Shown piece by piece: positions 23,365 through 34,301 of a DNA stretch of 54,948 nt (position 1 is its first letter; each line of letters begins with the position of its first letter). Position numbers and translations under genes: made by a program. Source of the DNA: Paulinella micropora. Taxonomy: Eukaryota; Cercozoa; Imbricatea; Euglyphida. Below the pieces are notes generated by a model. It did no database searches, was not told where the DNA came from, and saw only the letters and a list, made by a program, of their open reading frames with translations. Where the stretch lies: the NCBI GenBank assembly GCA_009731375.1, contig BJOX01000182.1, positions 275,076-330,023 of the forward strand, written 5' to 3'.

Positions 23365-23610
23365 TAGCTTGCTTGCTTGCTTGCTTGAATGCTTGCTTGC
23401 TTGCTTGCTTGAATGCTTGCTTGCTTGCTTGCTTGTGTGCTTGCTTGCTTGCTTGCTCTCTTGCTTGCTCTTGCTTGCTTGCTTGCCTGCTCTCTTGCTT
23501 GTGTTGCTTGTGTTGCTTGCTTGCTTGCGTGTGTTGCTTGTGTTGCTTGCTTGCTTGCTTGTTTGTCTTGCTTGTCTTGCTAGTCTTGCTTGCTTGCTTG
23601 TCTGATTATT
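23365..23610. repeat. CTTG/TTGC microsatellite in an intron
   Basis: A TTGC tetranucleotide tract with interspersed GAATGC and GTGTTGC variants lies just after the first exon. Downstream, three short introns share nearly the same sequence (TCTAGTATTACATTTGCTCT and relatives), which points to exon-intron duplication. Confidence 0.85.
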
Positions 23611-24264
23611 CACTTGTATTGATCTAGTATTACATTTGCTCTGTTTTTTTGAGGCTAATCACCCGGATGCCAAAGCACATAATAAGAAGAGGAAACCAAA
23701 TGTTGCTCATTCCGCTGCTACCCCTTCTCAAGAGGTAATCTGATTATTTACTTGCATTGATCTAGTATTACATTTGCTCTGTTTGTGTGAGGCCAATCAG
23801 CCGGCTGCCAAGGCACCTAATAAGAAGAGTGAAACTGTCAAGCCAGCTAACAAGAAGAAACTAACTGCTGGAGGCCGCTTGCTTGCTGCGTCTCAAGCTA
23901 AGCTTCAGTCTTCGCAATCTTCCGCTGCTGCCTCTGCTGCAACGGTATAGTATGAGTCACTTGCATTGCTCAAGTAATACATTTGCTCTGTTTGTTTGAG
24001 GCCGCTGGAGCGCTAGCAAGCGGCACGCAAGAGGGGTCAAGTAGTCTGCTTGCTTACATACAATGAATATATTTTGTTTTTGTGCCTAGTAGCGAATATG
24101 CTGCATCACTTCACGTGCAGCAGCAGAGATCGCCCACGCAACAGAGCAGGCAAGTGCAACAACAGCTGGCATCGCTCGCCAGACTTTGCGAGCATACTAG
24201 GAACAGCGTACAAGGCGTGGTACCGGCTAATGGTGCAGACATTCAGCCAGAGAAGCAGGCGCCG

Positions 24265-24423
24265 GCGATGGTGCAGCCAAGCAGCCAGCTGTAGAGAAGG
24301 ACGGCGCCGGCGATGGTGCAGCGAAGCAGCCAGCTGTAGAGAAGGACGGCGCCGGCGATGGTGCATGCGCAGCCAAGCAGCCAGCTGTAGAGAAGGACGG
24401 CGCCGGCGCCGGCGATGGTGCAG
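24265..24423 (+). repeat. 45-bp coding minisatellite running into a gap
   Basis: About three to four copies of a unit encoding AKQPAVEKDGAGDGA. The array continues into the 517-N gap (24424-24940), so its full length is unknown. Confidence 0.8.
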
Positions 24424-26110
24424 NNNNNNNNNNNNNNNNNNNNNNNNNNNNNNNNNNNNNNNNNNNNNNNNNNNNNNNNNNNNNNNNNNNNNNNNNNNNN
24501 NNNNNNNNNNNNNNNNNNNNNNNNNNNNNNNNNNNNNNNNNNNNNNNNNNNNNNNNNNNNNNNNNNNNNNNNNNNNNNNNNNNNNNNNNNNNNNNNNNNN
24601 NNNNNNNNNNNNNNNNNNNNNNNNNNNNNNNNNNNNNNNNNNNNNNNNNNNNNNNNNNNNNNNNNNNNNNNNNNNNNNNNNNNNNNNNNNNNNNNNNNNN
24701 NNNNNNNNNNNNNNNNNNNNNNNNNNNNNNNNNNNNNNNNNNNNNNNNNNNNNNNNNNNNNNNNNNNNNNNNNNNNNNNNNNNNNNNNNNNNNNNNNNNN
24801 NNNNNNNNNNNNNNNNNNNNNNNNNNNNNNNNNNNNNNNNNNNNNNNNNNNNNNNNNNNNNNNNNNNNNNNNNNNNNNNNNNNNNNNNNNNNNNNNNNNN
24901 NNNNNNNNNNNNNNNNNNNNNNNNNNNNNNNNNNNNNNNNATGCAGCAAGGGTACCTGGTTTTTCTTAAAGCTGCCCGTAAATTGCTTGATTGTTTTGTT
25001 CAGGATGTTGATTGTGTACCTGCCAACAGTCGACGCAGAGACCCTCTTATTTTGCTTTGGTCGACTCGATGTTTTGGCCTGATGCCAACACGATGTTTGA
25101 GGTAAGCACGCAAATGAATGAGGGTGATGTTTGCTGGCCTGCTTGATTGTTCATGTTTTAGGTCGGTTCGTGGGTGAGCTTATACGGCAGCAACGACGAA
25201 AATATCATCATTGTCGGGTAGGCATCATAATTTCTCGCAAGTTTGGCAGCAGTAATATAATATCATATCTAGTCCCGGCGTCTTGGTGCGTCCAGCGCCC
25301 GGCAACATCAACAAGTTCGAGATCACAGGCGCTTCACTTCTAATCGCCAGGGAAGTGGATGGTAAAGGCCGGGAAGTGAATGGGAGTGTCAAGCGTCGCT
25401 TTAAGCTGCAGTTTGTTGACTTTCTGTTTGTCAACAAGGTGGAGACAGAGAAGCTCAGGGCAGACATGGTAACGGGGGCAAAGCAGTGCATAATGCAGCA
25501 GTACATTGCTCCTTTGGTGTTGGGTCACCGGCCCCGGCTGCCCAAGTATCCCTATTGGGAGAAAAACCATGACATTCCGTGTATTAAGCAATATGTCATC
25601 GCGGACGAGCGCGGCGATTCCTCGGTGTCAACGCATTCCCTTGGCTCCGTCGGGCGTGATGATGATACCTCGGAGTGCATGAGGTAATAACTAATACCTT
25701 ATTTTTATTTGGAACCTCATTAATGATTCATTGTTGTATAGTTTGAACGGCAGCCACCGGTTAGACTTTGACTCCGATGCCGCTTATGAGCATTATGATT
25801 GGCGGTCAGCTTGATATCATTTAATTTTGCCATGCGCAATTAGTTCCACGTGCACGTACATGCCATGGGTTATGCATTGTCTTGCAAGGCGTATCAAAGC
25901 GGATGAAGATGGGCTCGACGCGGACGACTTGTACACTCCTGAAGCCACTGCTGAGGCGGACGAGACTACTAGTTCCGAAAATAGTGAGTCAGAAGAAGAG
26001 GAGGCGGACGAGAGACCTGATACTTCTGGTACTAGTACTTGTACCCCAGTGAAGCCTGAGCACCAACCTACAAGGTTCTTCATTTATTTTACAAACGTGC
26101 TTGCAGTCAT

Positions 26111-26660
26111 ATGTATGTTTGCAGCATGCTGCTTACCCCATCATCGTCCGACGCGGCGGCCTCTGCTGCTCGTAAGGCTGGAGCGGCTCCCACCTGCCAA
26201 AAAAAAAAGGAAGCAGCCGATGCAAGGTCCCTCATTCATTGTAGTCTCTTTTTGTGCTTGCAGTCATACGTTCCTGTTTGCTGCAGCAGGAACACGCCGC
26301 CAGCACCAACCGACCCGGCGGCCGATGCTGCTAGTAAGGCTGGCGCAGCGACTCCCACCGGCCAAAAGACAAAATTGGCAGCCGCTGACGCAAGGTCCCT
26401 CATTGATTGTAGTATCTTTTTGTGCTTGCAGTCATACGTTCCTGTTTGCTGCAGCAGGAACACGCCGCCAGCAACGACCGACACGGCGGCCGATGCCGCT
26501 AGCATCCTTCTCAGCTTTTCTCGTAAGACTGATGCCGCTACTGGTGCAGCGACTCCCACCGGCCAAAAAAAAACGAAAGCCGCTGATGCAAGGTCCCTCA
26601 TGTATTCTCTTTTTGTGCTTGCGCATGCAGTCATACGTTCCTGTTTGCTGCAGCAAGACG
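26111..26660 (+). repeat. Tandemly duplicated exon-intron units
   Basis: Three units of about 170-200 bp. Each has an Ala-rich exon (for example DAASKAGAATPTGQKTKLAA) ending GCAAG, then GTCCCTCAT and a short pseudo-intron with TTTTTGTGCTTGCAGTCATA and TGTTTGCTGCAGCA. The whole unit, splice sites included, has been duplicated. Confidence 0.75.
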
Positions 26661-28460
26661 TCGCTACCGTCAGTGACATCGGGCCGTGTTACTCCCAGAA
26701 GGGTAAGTACGCTATCGAAATTTTCTATTTCAATTCTCGATCGCACTTCCGGTTGCGACGAGAATGATATCAGCGGAATGGAAACACCTACAATTTGGAT
26801 CAAGCCGGAAAACACAGGGAAACTGGGCGATGTGGCAGTACGCGAAGGTAACTACTTCGATGGGCGCCAAGCTCCACTTCTACAATTTTGGGGCAAGTGT
26901 GTGGACAAGGAGGAAGATCCCGAAACTTTCAAGACAGTGCTCAGTAATCCTGGCAGCAATTGCATGCAAATCCGCAACAAGCTCTGGTACGTGACGAGCG
27001 AGATGCGATCGCAGCTCATTGCCGGCAAAAAGTCAGCCAACAACGCCGGGGGTCTGTTGAACCACGCGCCTGCCGGCTTTGACAACGTCACGTTTGTTGT
27101 CCGCAAGGGATTCGATTACCCAATTGCCCAGGCGCTCACTAACATCGAGGTGGGGGCTATACCGTATTTAAACTTCGGGGTCCTGTATTGGACCAAGCAT
27201 CCGAAGGCTAAAATTCCTCAAATATTACCTGCAGGCTTCGGCAAGGTACTAATATTGTTATGTCTGTGTCTATATATGTGTTTAATGTTGCTTGTACAGG
27301 ATGGCAAGCTCAAGTGGTTTGATGTACCTAAGGCCAGCAAAGGGGTCAGTCACTATGCTTGAGTGAATAGTAGAATTCGCTTTGCTGTGTTAGGTAGATG
27401 TGCCCGTGAAGGAAACCAAGAACCCACCAAAAAGTAACACTGACGGCCATTGTGATAAGCGGGCCAAGGGGGGGAACGTAAATCACAATAAGTTAAAGTG
27501 CCGTTGTTTTGCCTGCAAAGCTTTTCGCCGTGCAAACGACATTCCTGATCCAGCATCTCGCAAGGAAATGGCAGCAGCTGGCAAGTCTCGTTCCTCGCGC
27601 CGCGGCCGGGCAAAGTTGTCTCCTTGCAGATCTCGCAGTCCGTCGCCTGTCAAGGACACTGAGGGTGCAAGCCTGGAGGAGGAGGAGGAGGAGGAGGAGG
27701 AAGAAAGCCTGACTGACACTCATACTGAGGGTGCAAGCGCTAGCACGTCGGTCACAGGGGATAAGACTCCGCGAGGAGGTCGTAAGCAGTCTACGCGAGG
27801 TGGACTTAAGCCGCCTAAGGTAGTTCAGCCAAGCAAACAGCCAGAGCCAGAGCGCAAGCAACAAGAGCGCAAGTGCGGCCCAGGCTGCCGGTGCCCTCTC
27901 TTTGTGACCCGCATGGTGAAGGTTGCGAATGCGGGAGGTCAACTTGTCAGCCTGAGCTCAATCGCGAGGAGTCTGAGGACGTTGGTCCTATTAAGACGTC
28001 TACGCGAGGTGGTCCTAGGCAGCCTAAGGTAGTTGAGCCAAGCCCAGAGCCAGAGTGCAAGCAGGGAGAGCGCAAGTGCGGCCCGGGCTGCCGGTGCACT
28101 GTTTGTGACCCGCATGGTGAAACTTGCGAATGCGGGAGGTCAACTTGTCAGCCGCCCAATAAGCAAGCCACCGGTCAAGCAAGCAACCAATCAAGCAACA
28201 CGCAAGCCACCAATCCATCGCAAGCAAGCAATCAATCAAGCAATGAAGCCAGACATCGGGTTAGGAACGGAGAAGAAACTGACGAGTTGGAACTTGCGTT
28301 GAGTGGCAATGGTGGCAACCAGTCTGCATTGCTAAATGCACTGCGTGGGCGGAACACGAGTGGGAGCGGCAGAGGCAACTTTTCGCCTTTTGCAGCGTAT
28401 CTGGCGTATCAAACTTCACAAAATACAAACGCTTTCTACACGTTTTTAGCTTCGGTGTAA

Positions 28461-28854
28461 TGCGGTCATCGCGGTCAGTGTTGGTACATCGCGGTCAGTG
28501 TTGGTGGTAGTTCATGTGTGTCCATTTAAAAAAATTTCAACTGAAAGAATAGGGCTGACACGTGCAATGTGTTTGACGTTTTGTTTATGAACTTGTACGT
28601 ATCAGTTTCCTTCTTCAACAGACAGCATGTTCTTGCATGCAGAAAACCTGTCCGTAAGACTGTCAGCAAAATTACCGGATCAATAAGTAATTTTTTGAAA
28701 TCATTAAACATCTATTCATATCTTTATAAAAAAAATTTAGCTGTAAAACTAATTAATACGCTTGGAAATTAATAAAATTAATTGAAAAAAGTGTTTCTGT
28801 AATTCTATCGCAATGCCAGGCAAAGTCTCATGGTCTTAAGACCATGAGACCTTT
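28461..28854. other. 3' subterminal region of the transposon
   Basis: No gene seen. It includes a short direct repeat (CATCGCGGTCAGTGTTGG, twice near 28470-28504), AT-rich sequence, and the 26-nt palindrome at 28825-28850 that adjoins the terminal repeat. Confidence 0.5.
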
Positions 28855-28881
28855 GGATCCTTATTATTTACCACTTCGTCA

Positions 28882-30325
28882 TTACCACCCTATCTCCAAC
28901 CAGTTGGAGATAATGCGCAATATCAATATATTATGCCACCACAACATGGACAGCCACAAGCACCGCCATTAGGAGCAACACCACAAGCACCTCCATTACC
29001 TAATTTAGGAGATGAAGCACCATTGAAAACGAAAGAGCAATATGAGGAAGAAAAAAATCAAAAGCAGAAAGATATTGAAACACTGAAATTAGCAGGATAT
29101 ACAGATAAGTTCATATAAAAGATGAGTCGTAAAGACTTACAAAAAGCCAGCCAAGATATTCAGACGGCTATAGCCACAGCAACATCTTTAGAAGAACAGA
29201 AAAAGTTAGCCGAAGAATATAAAGAAAAACTTGAAAAGGAAGAAAAGAAAGCAGAAGAAAAGGGTAAGCATTTTGAACATTTACAAATTAATCAATTTTT
29301 AATCTCTGCATTTTCAAAAACTTATCACCCAAACATTACTATAAAAGAGTTAGCACAGGCTTTAAAAAAGAGACTAGATAGTGATGGACATAAAAAATTA
29401 AATTACAAAGACACTTCAAAGTGGATTATTGACATGATTAAAAGGTTTAATATTGATGTTGGAAATGAAAAGGAAAACGTAAAAAGAAAAGTAGCGGATT
29501 ATGCTAGATATGAAGAGTTTATGGGTATTAATGAACAAAAAGGGAGTGGAGCGAAGACGTTAGAAGAATTAATGGATAAGGTATTTTCAATAAAAACAAT
29601 TAAAAAATATCTATCCCGCAAAGATTGGAAACGCACAATGAACAAAAAGGACTTTGTGAACACTCTAACTAGCAAAATGACAATAGACCCAAATGTGGAT
29701 AAACAAGTTTCAACAGATTTGAACATTGACGAGGGGATGCCCCAACCGCTACCCCCGAGCGTCGCGGAGCCGCAGCAACCAGAGCCACAGCAACCAGAGC
29801 CACAGCAAGAGGAGCCACAGCAAGAGGGAAAGGGACGGGGACTAATGACTAATGAAATAGATGACATAATGAAAAAATATGGATGGTATCTCGGAGCGAT
29901 AGCGAGCGATGAAATCTACAAGTTGAAGCCAGGAAGCAGAAAGCGATATGGATTTATTATGAATACAGACCCTAGCAACAAAAAAGGACAGCACTGGATG
30001 GCAGTATGGATAAGTCTAGATAAAGACAGGAGTGTTGAAGTGTATGACCCTTTAGCGCTTTACCAACCAACGGAAGACTTTCAACAACAAATGAAACAAC
30101 TAATAGACAAAAGCAACCCCGATAGTTATTTTGTTAATGAAGGTTAATCAAGTAAAACAACAATCTGATACAAGCGACACATGCGGATGGTTTGCTATGC
30201 GCTTTTTAATGGAGCGGGCGAAAGGAGTGCGATTTAAATTCGCCAGTGGATACACAGACTTAAAAGAAGAAGAAGCGGAGAAATTAAAAGCGCAGAATGG
30301 CTATGGCTTTGACACCTTTTTATGA
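28882..30325 (+). pseudogene. C-terminal part of PLV protein with adenain/Ulp1-like cysteine protease
   Basis: After the transposon, coding resumes with a Tyr/Gln/Pro-rich stretch (MPPQHGQPQAPP), then a TAA at 29116 in frame, then a Lys/Glu coiled coil, a helical domain and a PQQPEPQQ linker. The protease comes last: histidine in GQHWMAVWI, aspartate in VEVYDPLAL, and, after a single-base frameshift near 30135-30147, glutamine and cysteine in QQSDTSDTCGWFAM. This H-D-Q-C order is that of adenovirus-type maturation proteases, which in Polintons and PLVs cut capsid precursors. The stop at 30323 begins hairpin unit U7. Together with 17682-18236 it would be one long coiled-coil protease protein. 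Confidence 0.8.
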
Positions 30326-30396
30326 GCATCGCTTTCATCCAATGTTGAATTTTAAATAAAAATCAACATAACGCTCATTTTCGCTTGCTCATAAAA
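30318..30396 (+). repeat. Hairpin unit U7 (variant)
   Basis: A variant two-stem unit: outer stem TTTTATGAGC/GCTCATAAAA (10 bp), inner stem ATGTTGA/TCAACAT, loop of A/T. The right linker ATTTTCGCTT resembles that of U2. The protease stop codon TGA lies in the outer stem. The usual GATATTT end is replaced. Confidence 0.65.
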
Positions 30397-30424
30397 GAAT
30401 AATATTTTTATAAAAAAGAAAAAG

Positions 30425-30484
30425 CGATATTTGTAAAACACACGAGAGTTGCGGTAGCAACGAGAGTGTGGATTTACGAATATC
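30425..30484 (-). repeat. Hairpin unit U8 (directly upstream of the penton ATG)
   Basis: Outer arms GATATTTGTAAA and TTTACGAATATC (one wobble), inner stem GTTGC/GCAAC, with CTCTC and TCTCG in the internal loop as in U1 and U13. Its last base touches the ATG at 30485. Confidence 0.8.
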
Positions 30485-31338
30485 ATGGACTGTAAGGGAG
30501 GAAGAAGTTCGGGTATTTACTATATCAACAGCAAAAACCGATTAACAGGCACAGATAGCGACTTTACACACGAAGTCAATATGAAGGGGCTAGACAATCC
30601 CACACATTGTAAAATACTTCATATTTATGTGCCGAAGTCGTATTACTCTGTGGCTTCACCATATAATACTTTTACTCTTAGCGAAGACGGATAATATTAT
30701 GAGGCTTTAATTACGATACCTGAGGGCAACTACACAATGAACAACTTAAAAAATAAACTATCTGAGGTGCTAACCGCAGACAGCCCAAATAATTATACTT
30801 ATGTTGTATCCAGTAATAATACCAACATAGACCCTGAGGATGGCAAAGTAACATTTAGTGTGTCAGAGAATAAGGGTGCGCCCCCCGGAGGGGCGCTCCA
30901 CCTCCGGTGGAGCCACAACCGCGGTTTATATTTGATGGTGAGACCCGCATCCACGAGGTTATGGGTTTTGATAGAAACAGCACATATTTTTTCGCCAATA
31001 ATACTATTAAATCGCCGAATGTAATTATTCTAACTGGCGAAAAAACTTTATACCTTCAATCGGATTTAGTGAATGAAGGATATTTTCACGTGCTTCAAGA
31101 AATATACACAGCCAACGAAATTCCTTTTGGTTCTGTTATCTATGACGGCTCTGGTAGCGAATACGGAAAAACATTGTCCGCAAGTTTAAACAATGTATTT
31201 AGGTTTTACTTGACAGACGAAAACGACCAAGCAATTAATCTTAATGGTTTGGGTATCGTTATGACATTACTGGTTTATCGTGAAACGAATTATTTTAGTT
31301 TATTTAATTCATTCTTCAATCTTTTGAAATCCCGATGA
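30485..31338 (+). pseudogene. Minor capsid protein (penton, single jelly roll), broken
   Basis: The ATG at 30485 is followed by YYINSKNRLTGTDSDFTHEV and VPKSYYSVASPYNTF, the usual N-terminal features of the Polinton/virophage/PLV penton protein, then a TAA at 30692. The same frame resumes with ITIPEGNYTMNNLKNKLSEVL. A G/C-rich stretch around 30878-30920 contains a frameshift, and the protein ends in another frame at 31336 with FRFYLTDENDQAINLNGL...MTLLVYRE, the typical final strands. The protein forms the pentameric vertices of the icosahedral capsid. Length (about 280 residues after correction) fits the family. It lies directly before the major capsid gene, as usual. Confidence 0.85.
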
Positions 31339-31420
31339 ATTAATTTTTGGTTTAATTATTTTTTTCTATAGATATATTCTCGTGAATTAGTTTATTTACG
31401 CTACGTCAAAAAAAGAAAAA
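31339..31420. promoter_or_regulatory. Upstream region of the major capsid gene
   Basis: 82 nt, AT-rich, with TTTTTTTCTATAGATATATTC, which contains a TATAGATATA palindrome. No hairpin unit is present here. A late promoter is likely but no family motif can be asserted. Confidence 0.35.
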
Positions 31421-32921
31421 ATGTCCGTCCAATACGGAGGAGAATTAGTCCATCAGACTAAGGAACTACTCGCTGGTAAGTATGAATTAAGCAAACTTAC
31501 CACCCGTGAAGGCTCGCAACCTGTCGCGCTTACCACTGCTGGTAGTATGGAAAACACATTTGAAATTCCTACTCGTCCTTTGAACCTTGCGAGGAGTGTG
31601 TTGCGATTTACTTACACTCCGTCTGGTGCGGGTAATGCGGGTCGCTACAATCGTATCTATATGGATTGTCTGTCTATGATTAAAACTATTGAATTGCGAA
31701 GCCGAAGCGGGCAGTATCTGTGTAATCTTCAACATGTGGGGAATTACACTAAGATGATTTGGAAACCCGAGATTAAATATGAAAAATTTATGGCACTTGA
31801 AAATCATGGTGCTGGTGTGGCTAGCGGTGCTATGCTTCAAAAGTGATGCTGGAAAAGTTGAAATTGGAACCGTAGCAGAAAGAAAGGCAATTACTGATGC
31901 GGGAGATATAGCAAATCTTAAGGCTGCAGTTCAAGCAAACTACAAAGTGCCTCTTGTTAATGCCCGTCGCCACGATGATACCGCTCTCGCAGATAGCACT
32001 GCTGGAAATTATAGTTTGGTAAATGTTCCTTTTGAGGAGGCTAAGTATTTTGAAGGCGGTGGTGATAATACTGCTACCCCTGTTATTAATGTTAAGTTTC
32101 CTTTGGGTATGTTGTTTGGCACTATTTTTGAACTGGATACGACTATTGGATTTAATGAATTTTGGATTTGCGGATTGTTTGGGCTGAAACCAACCGCTCT
32201 TCATTCTATGGCACTAATGTGAGTTCTATTGCCACTGGTGCTGCCGCTACGACCACTGGTGCTATCGTCTCAAACCTAAATCTATTCCTTGCTGTTGAGA
32301 CTGACCCGAATGTCATCCTCGGTGTCCAGCAAAAGATTGCGGGTGAAGGCTTTCCATTTNNNNNNNNNNAGCTTTACATTTAAGATTGAGTATCCTATCG
32401 CTTGGAAGCAGAGCCTCTCAACACAAAGTCAAAATTATGTTATTAAGATGAATCGCTCGCAGGGCGAAAGAATTCGTCGTATTTATACTTCAGCCTTTCA
32501 TTTCACTGAGAGTGCTAATACTTCTTTTGATAATGACAACAGGGCAGATGCTAAAATTATTAGTTATTATACAACACTTGATGGGACACGCCTTCAACAA
32601 TTTGACATTGACACATCTGAGAATGAAGACTATATGATTTTGAAGGATAAGTTGAAGGGAAGTGCTATCCTAAACAGCGACGTCTATCACTACAACTGGT
32701 TCCACGTAGATACTTGGGACAATAACCGCCCGCTGTGCGATAAGGACACCGACGGCTATGAGGTGAGCGGTTTGAGCCTAGACACTGAACGACGATATGA
32801 ATTCGTTTCAAATACGAATGCTAATGCGAGCGGTGCAGGCGTAACTAATCTTAACCATTACACATTCGCCATTCTTCAACGAAGTGTGCTTGTTAAGGGA
32901 ATTGAAATCCTTATGTCTTAA
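31421..32921 (+). pseudogene. Major capsid protein (double jelly roll), broken
   Basis: Three frames in a row (31421-31846, about 31846-32222, about 32162-32921) make a protein of about 500 residues, the usual length of PLV major capsid proteins. The start is MSVQYGGELVHQTKEL; the middle has FPLGMLFG; the end has a long beta-rich part with TLDGTRLQQFDID and VSGLSLDTERRYEF. A 10-N gap lies at 32360-32369. At least two frameshifts are present. The assignment rests on length, position after penton, and general resemblance to known PLV capsid proteins. The trimer of this protein builds the hexagonal capsomers. Confidence 0.85.
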
Positions 32922-32979
32922 CCTAGTGATGCGATAATTGATTTTGATAGTTAATTTATTTTTTTTATACAATATAGGA

Positions 32980-34200
32980 ATGCCCCACCAGAGAAACTTA
33001 ATCGCAGAAAATCCTGACGGCGAATTTATAAATGTCAGCGTTGGATATGATGGTCATATTGAAACAAATAATTCAAAAACCGCTTTTGGCGAAGCAGTAG
33101 TAGGTCAATTAACACCAGTTTTACAAGAAATCTTTCCATATACCATTAATACTGGGATATGGACAAAAACAGAAACAAAATCGTCTGTGTCATTTTTGAA
33201 TAATATGGCTGAATTGAAAACAACTGCTGATGCTACGGCAGATGCTAGACTGGTAAGTAAAAGGAGAATAAAATATAGAACTGGAATGGGTGTCCTAGCC
33301 CGATTTACTGCTCTATGGACGACGGATGATACAAAAGATTACTATTCATTTATTGGAATAGGAAATGACCTTAACGATGGATTTTATTTTTACAAAAATA
33401 AAGCAGGAATGAATATCGCACATTGTGCGGGAGGTGCTGTAGATTATATTGACCAAGAAGACTGGGACGACCCTTGCGATGGAAATTATGCTATGCCAAA
33501 CTTAGACTGGAGCAAAGGAAATGTATTTCAAATTCAATTTCAATATTTAGGTTTTGGTGCTATTAAGTTTTATATTGAAAATCCCATAACAGGATTATTT
33601 CAATTAGTTCATATGATTGAGTATGCGAATGCTAATAATGGTGTAAGCCTGCGAAATACGACATTACCTTTTACGGCAGTAATGAGAAATGATGCAAAGA
33701 CTGGAATACAGTCTCTTAAAACAGCGAGTGCCAATTTATTCATTGAGGGAACGAATACTATTAATACCAGCATAACAAACGAAGTGGAAGGAAGTAAAGC
33801 AGCAAACACCACTGAAAGTCCTATTATTAGTATACGAAACAAAGCGGTATTTGATGCGGGCGGTGCTAATTTAACAAATTATTCAAATGTTTATCCAACT
33901 TTGATAAGTATTACAAATGAAGATACTAAGTCGAATGTTGTCAGAATGGTATTAAATGGAACACTAACTGGAGCAGGTTTTGCAGATGTTGATTCTAAGT
34001 ATTCAATTGTAGATACTGACACAAAGGCGAGTGCTATCGCAAACGGAACAACAATTTTTAAACTATATGTAAATTCTCAATCAACTCAACAAATCAATCT
34101 TAGAAGTTATGATATATACCTATTGCCGAGTGATGTATTAACTTTTACGCAGAAGTGAGGAAATGTCAATATTATCGCTAACTTCATAGAAGACCAATAG
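32980..34200 (+). pseudogene. Virion surface protein, lectin/LamG-like, one in-frame stop
   Basis: The ATG at 32980 opens a frame of 392 codons to a TGA at 34156. The frame then runs on for 13 codons to a TAG that sits exactly at the start of hairpin unit U9, so the TGA is probably a mutated TGG. The N-terminus (VSVGYDGHIETN) is short. The middle resembles concanavalin-like beta sandwiches (YYSFIGIGNDLNDGFYFYKN, IKFYIENPITG), and the C-terminal half has Thr/Asn-rich beta repeats. No signal peptide. Similar proteins in PLVs and giant viruses are thought to be surface or attachment proteins. Downstream of the major capsid gene this fits a spike or fibre role. Confidence 0.6.
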
Positions 34201-34254
34201 ATATTTGACAATTTCACTTCGTGCTGACGCACTCTCGTTTATTGTCAAACATCG
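34200..34254 (+). repeat. Hairpin unit U9
   Basis: Clean copy: ends GATATTT and AAACATCG, outer stem GACAAT/ATTGTC, internal loop TTCACTTC opposite TCTCGTTT, inner stem GTGC/GCAC with loop TGAC. The extended frame of the upstream gene stops at its first base. The partner unit on the other side (CGATGT... at about 34291) is reduced to a remnant. Confidence 0.85.
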
Positions 34255-34301
34255 TGAAAGGTAAATAATAAAAAAAATAATAAGCGGAAAGCGATGTATC
34301 A

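Larger units (their letters stand above)
23001..28460 (+). pseudogene. Multi-exon transposon gene ending in Cys-rich clusters; function unknown
   Basis: The ATG at 23001 starts an exon of about 120 residues (FLLVNSSDEWQPFASLDIPP). Short Lys/Ala-rich exons follow, separated by near-identical short introns, then tandem repeats, a gap, and globular exons at about 25027-25101 (Y-F-A-L-V-D-S), 25279-25683 and 26774-27244 (KPENTGKLGDVAVREGNYFD, FGVLYWTKHPKAKIPQILPA). The last part holds a first cluster (KCRCFACKAF), an acidic run and two Cys clusters of the form C-x3-C-x-C-x2-C-x6-C-x-C-x4-C (second copy RKCGPGCRCTVCDPHGETCE). A 1-nt insertion breaks the first of these. It ends at TAA 28458. It is probably a DNA-binding partner of the transposase; the family is not recognised and exon borders are approximate. 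Confidence 0.5.
18236..28882. mobile_element. 10.6-kb DNA transposon with hairpin-tipped terminal inverted repeats
   Basis: Bases 18236-18263 and 28855-28882 are perfect 28-bp inverted repeats that begin ATGACGAAGTGG and end GGATCC. Just inside each lies a GGTCTCAT-containing palindrome: an 8-bp stem with 4-nt loop at 18264-18283, and a perfect 26-nt palindrome at 28825-28850. The interior is clearly richer in G+C than the viral DNA on both sides and holds two divergent spliced genes. The viral reading frame keeps a compatible phase across it. No clear target site duplication is seen. A 517-N gap (24424-24940) lies inside. The superfamily is not recognised with certainty. Confidence 0.75.

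Noticed and set aside
23287-23613. Lys/Gln/Ala-rich or Cys/Leu-rich open frames over the CTTG repeat
   Set aside because: Repeat artefacts within an intron.
18236-28882. Two separate PLVs whose termini face each other across 10.6 kb
   Set aside because: The left and right gene sets are complementary with no shared core gene, and the interrupted frame is phase-compatible; a single virus with an insertion is simpler.
18226-28892. Target site duplication of the 10.6-kb element
   Set aside because: The flanks (ACAAGC on the left, TACCAC on the right) share no convincing duplicate directly next to the terminal repeats.
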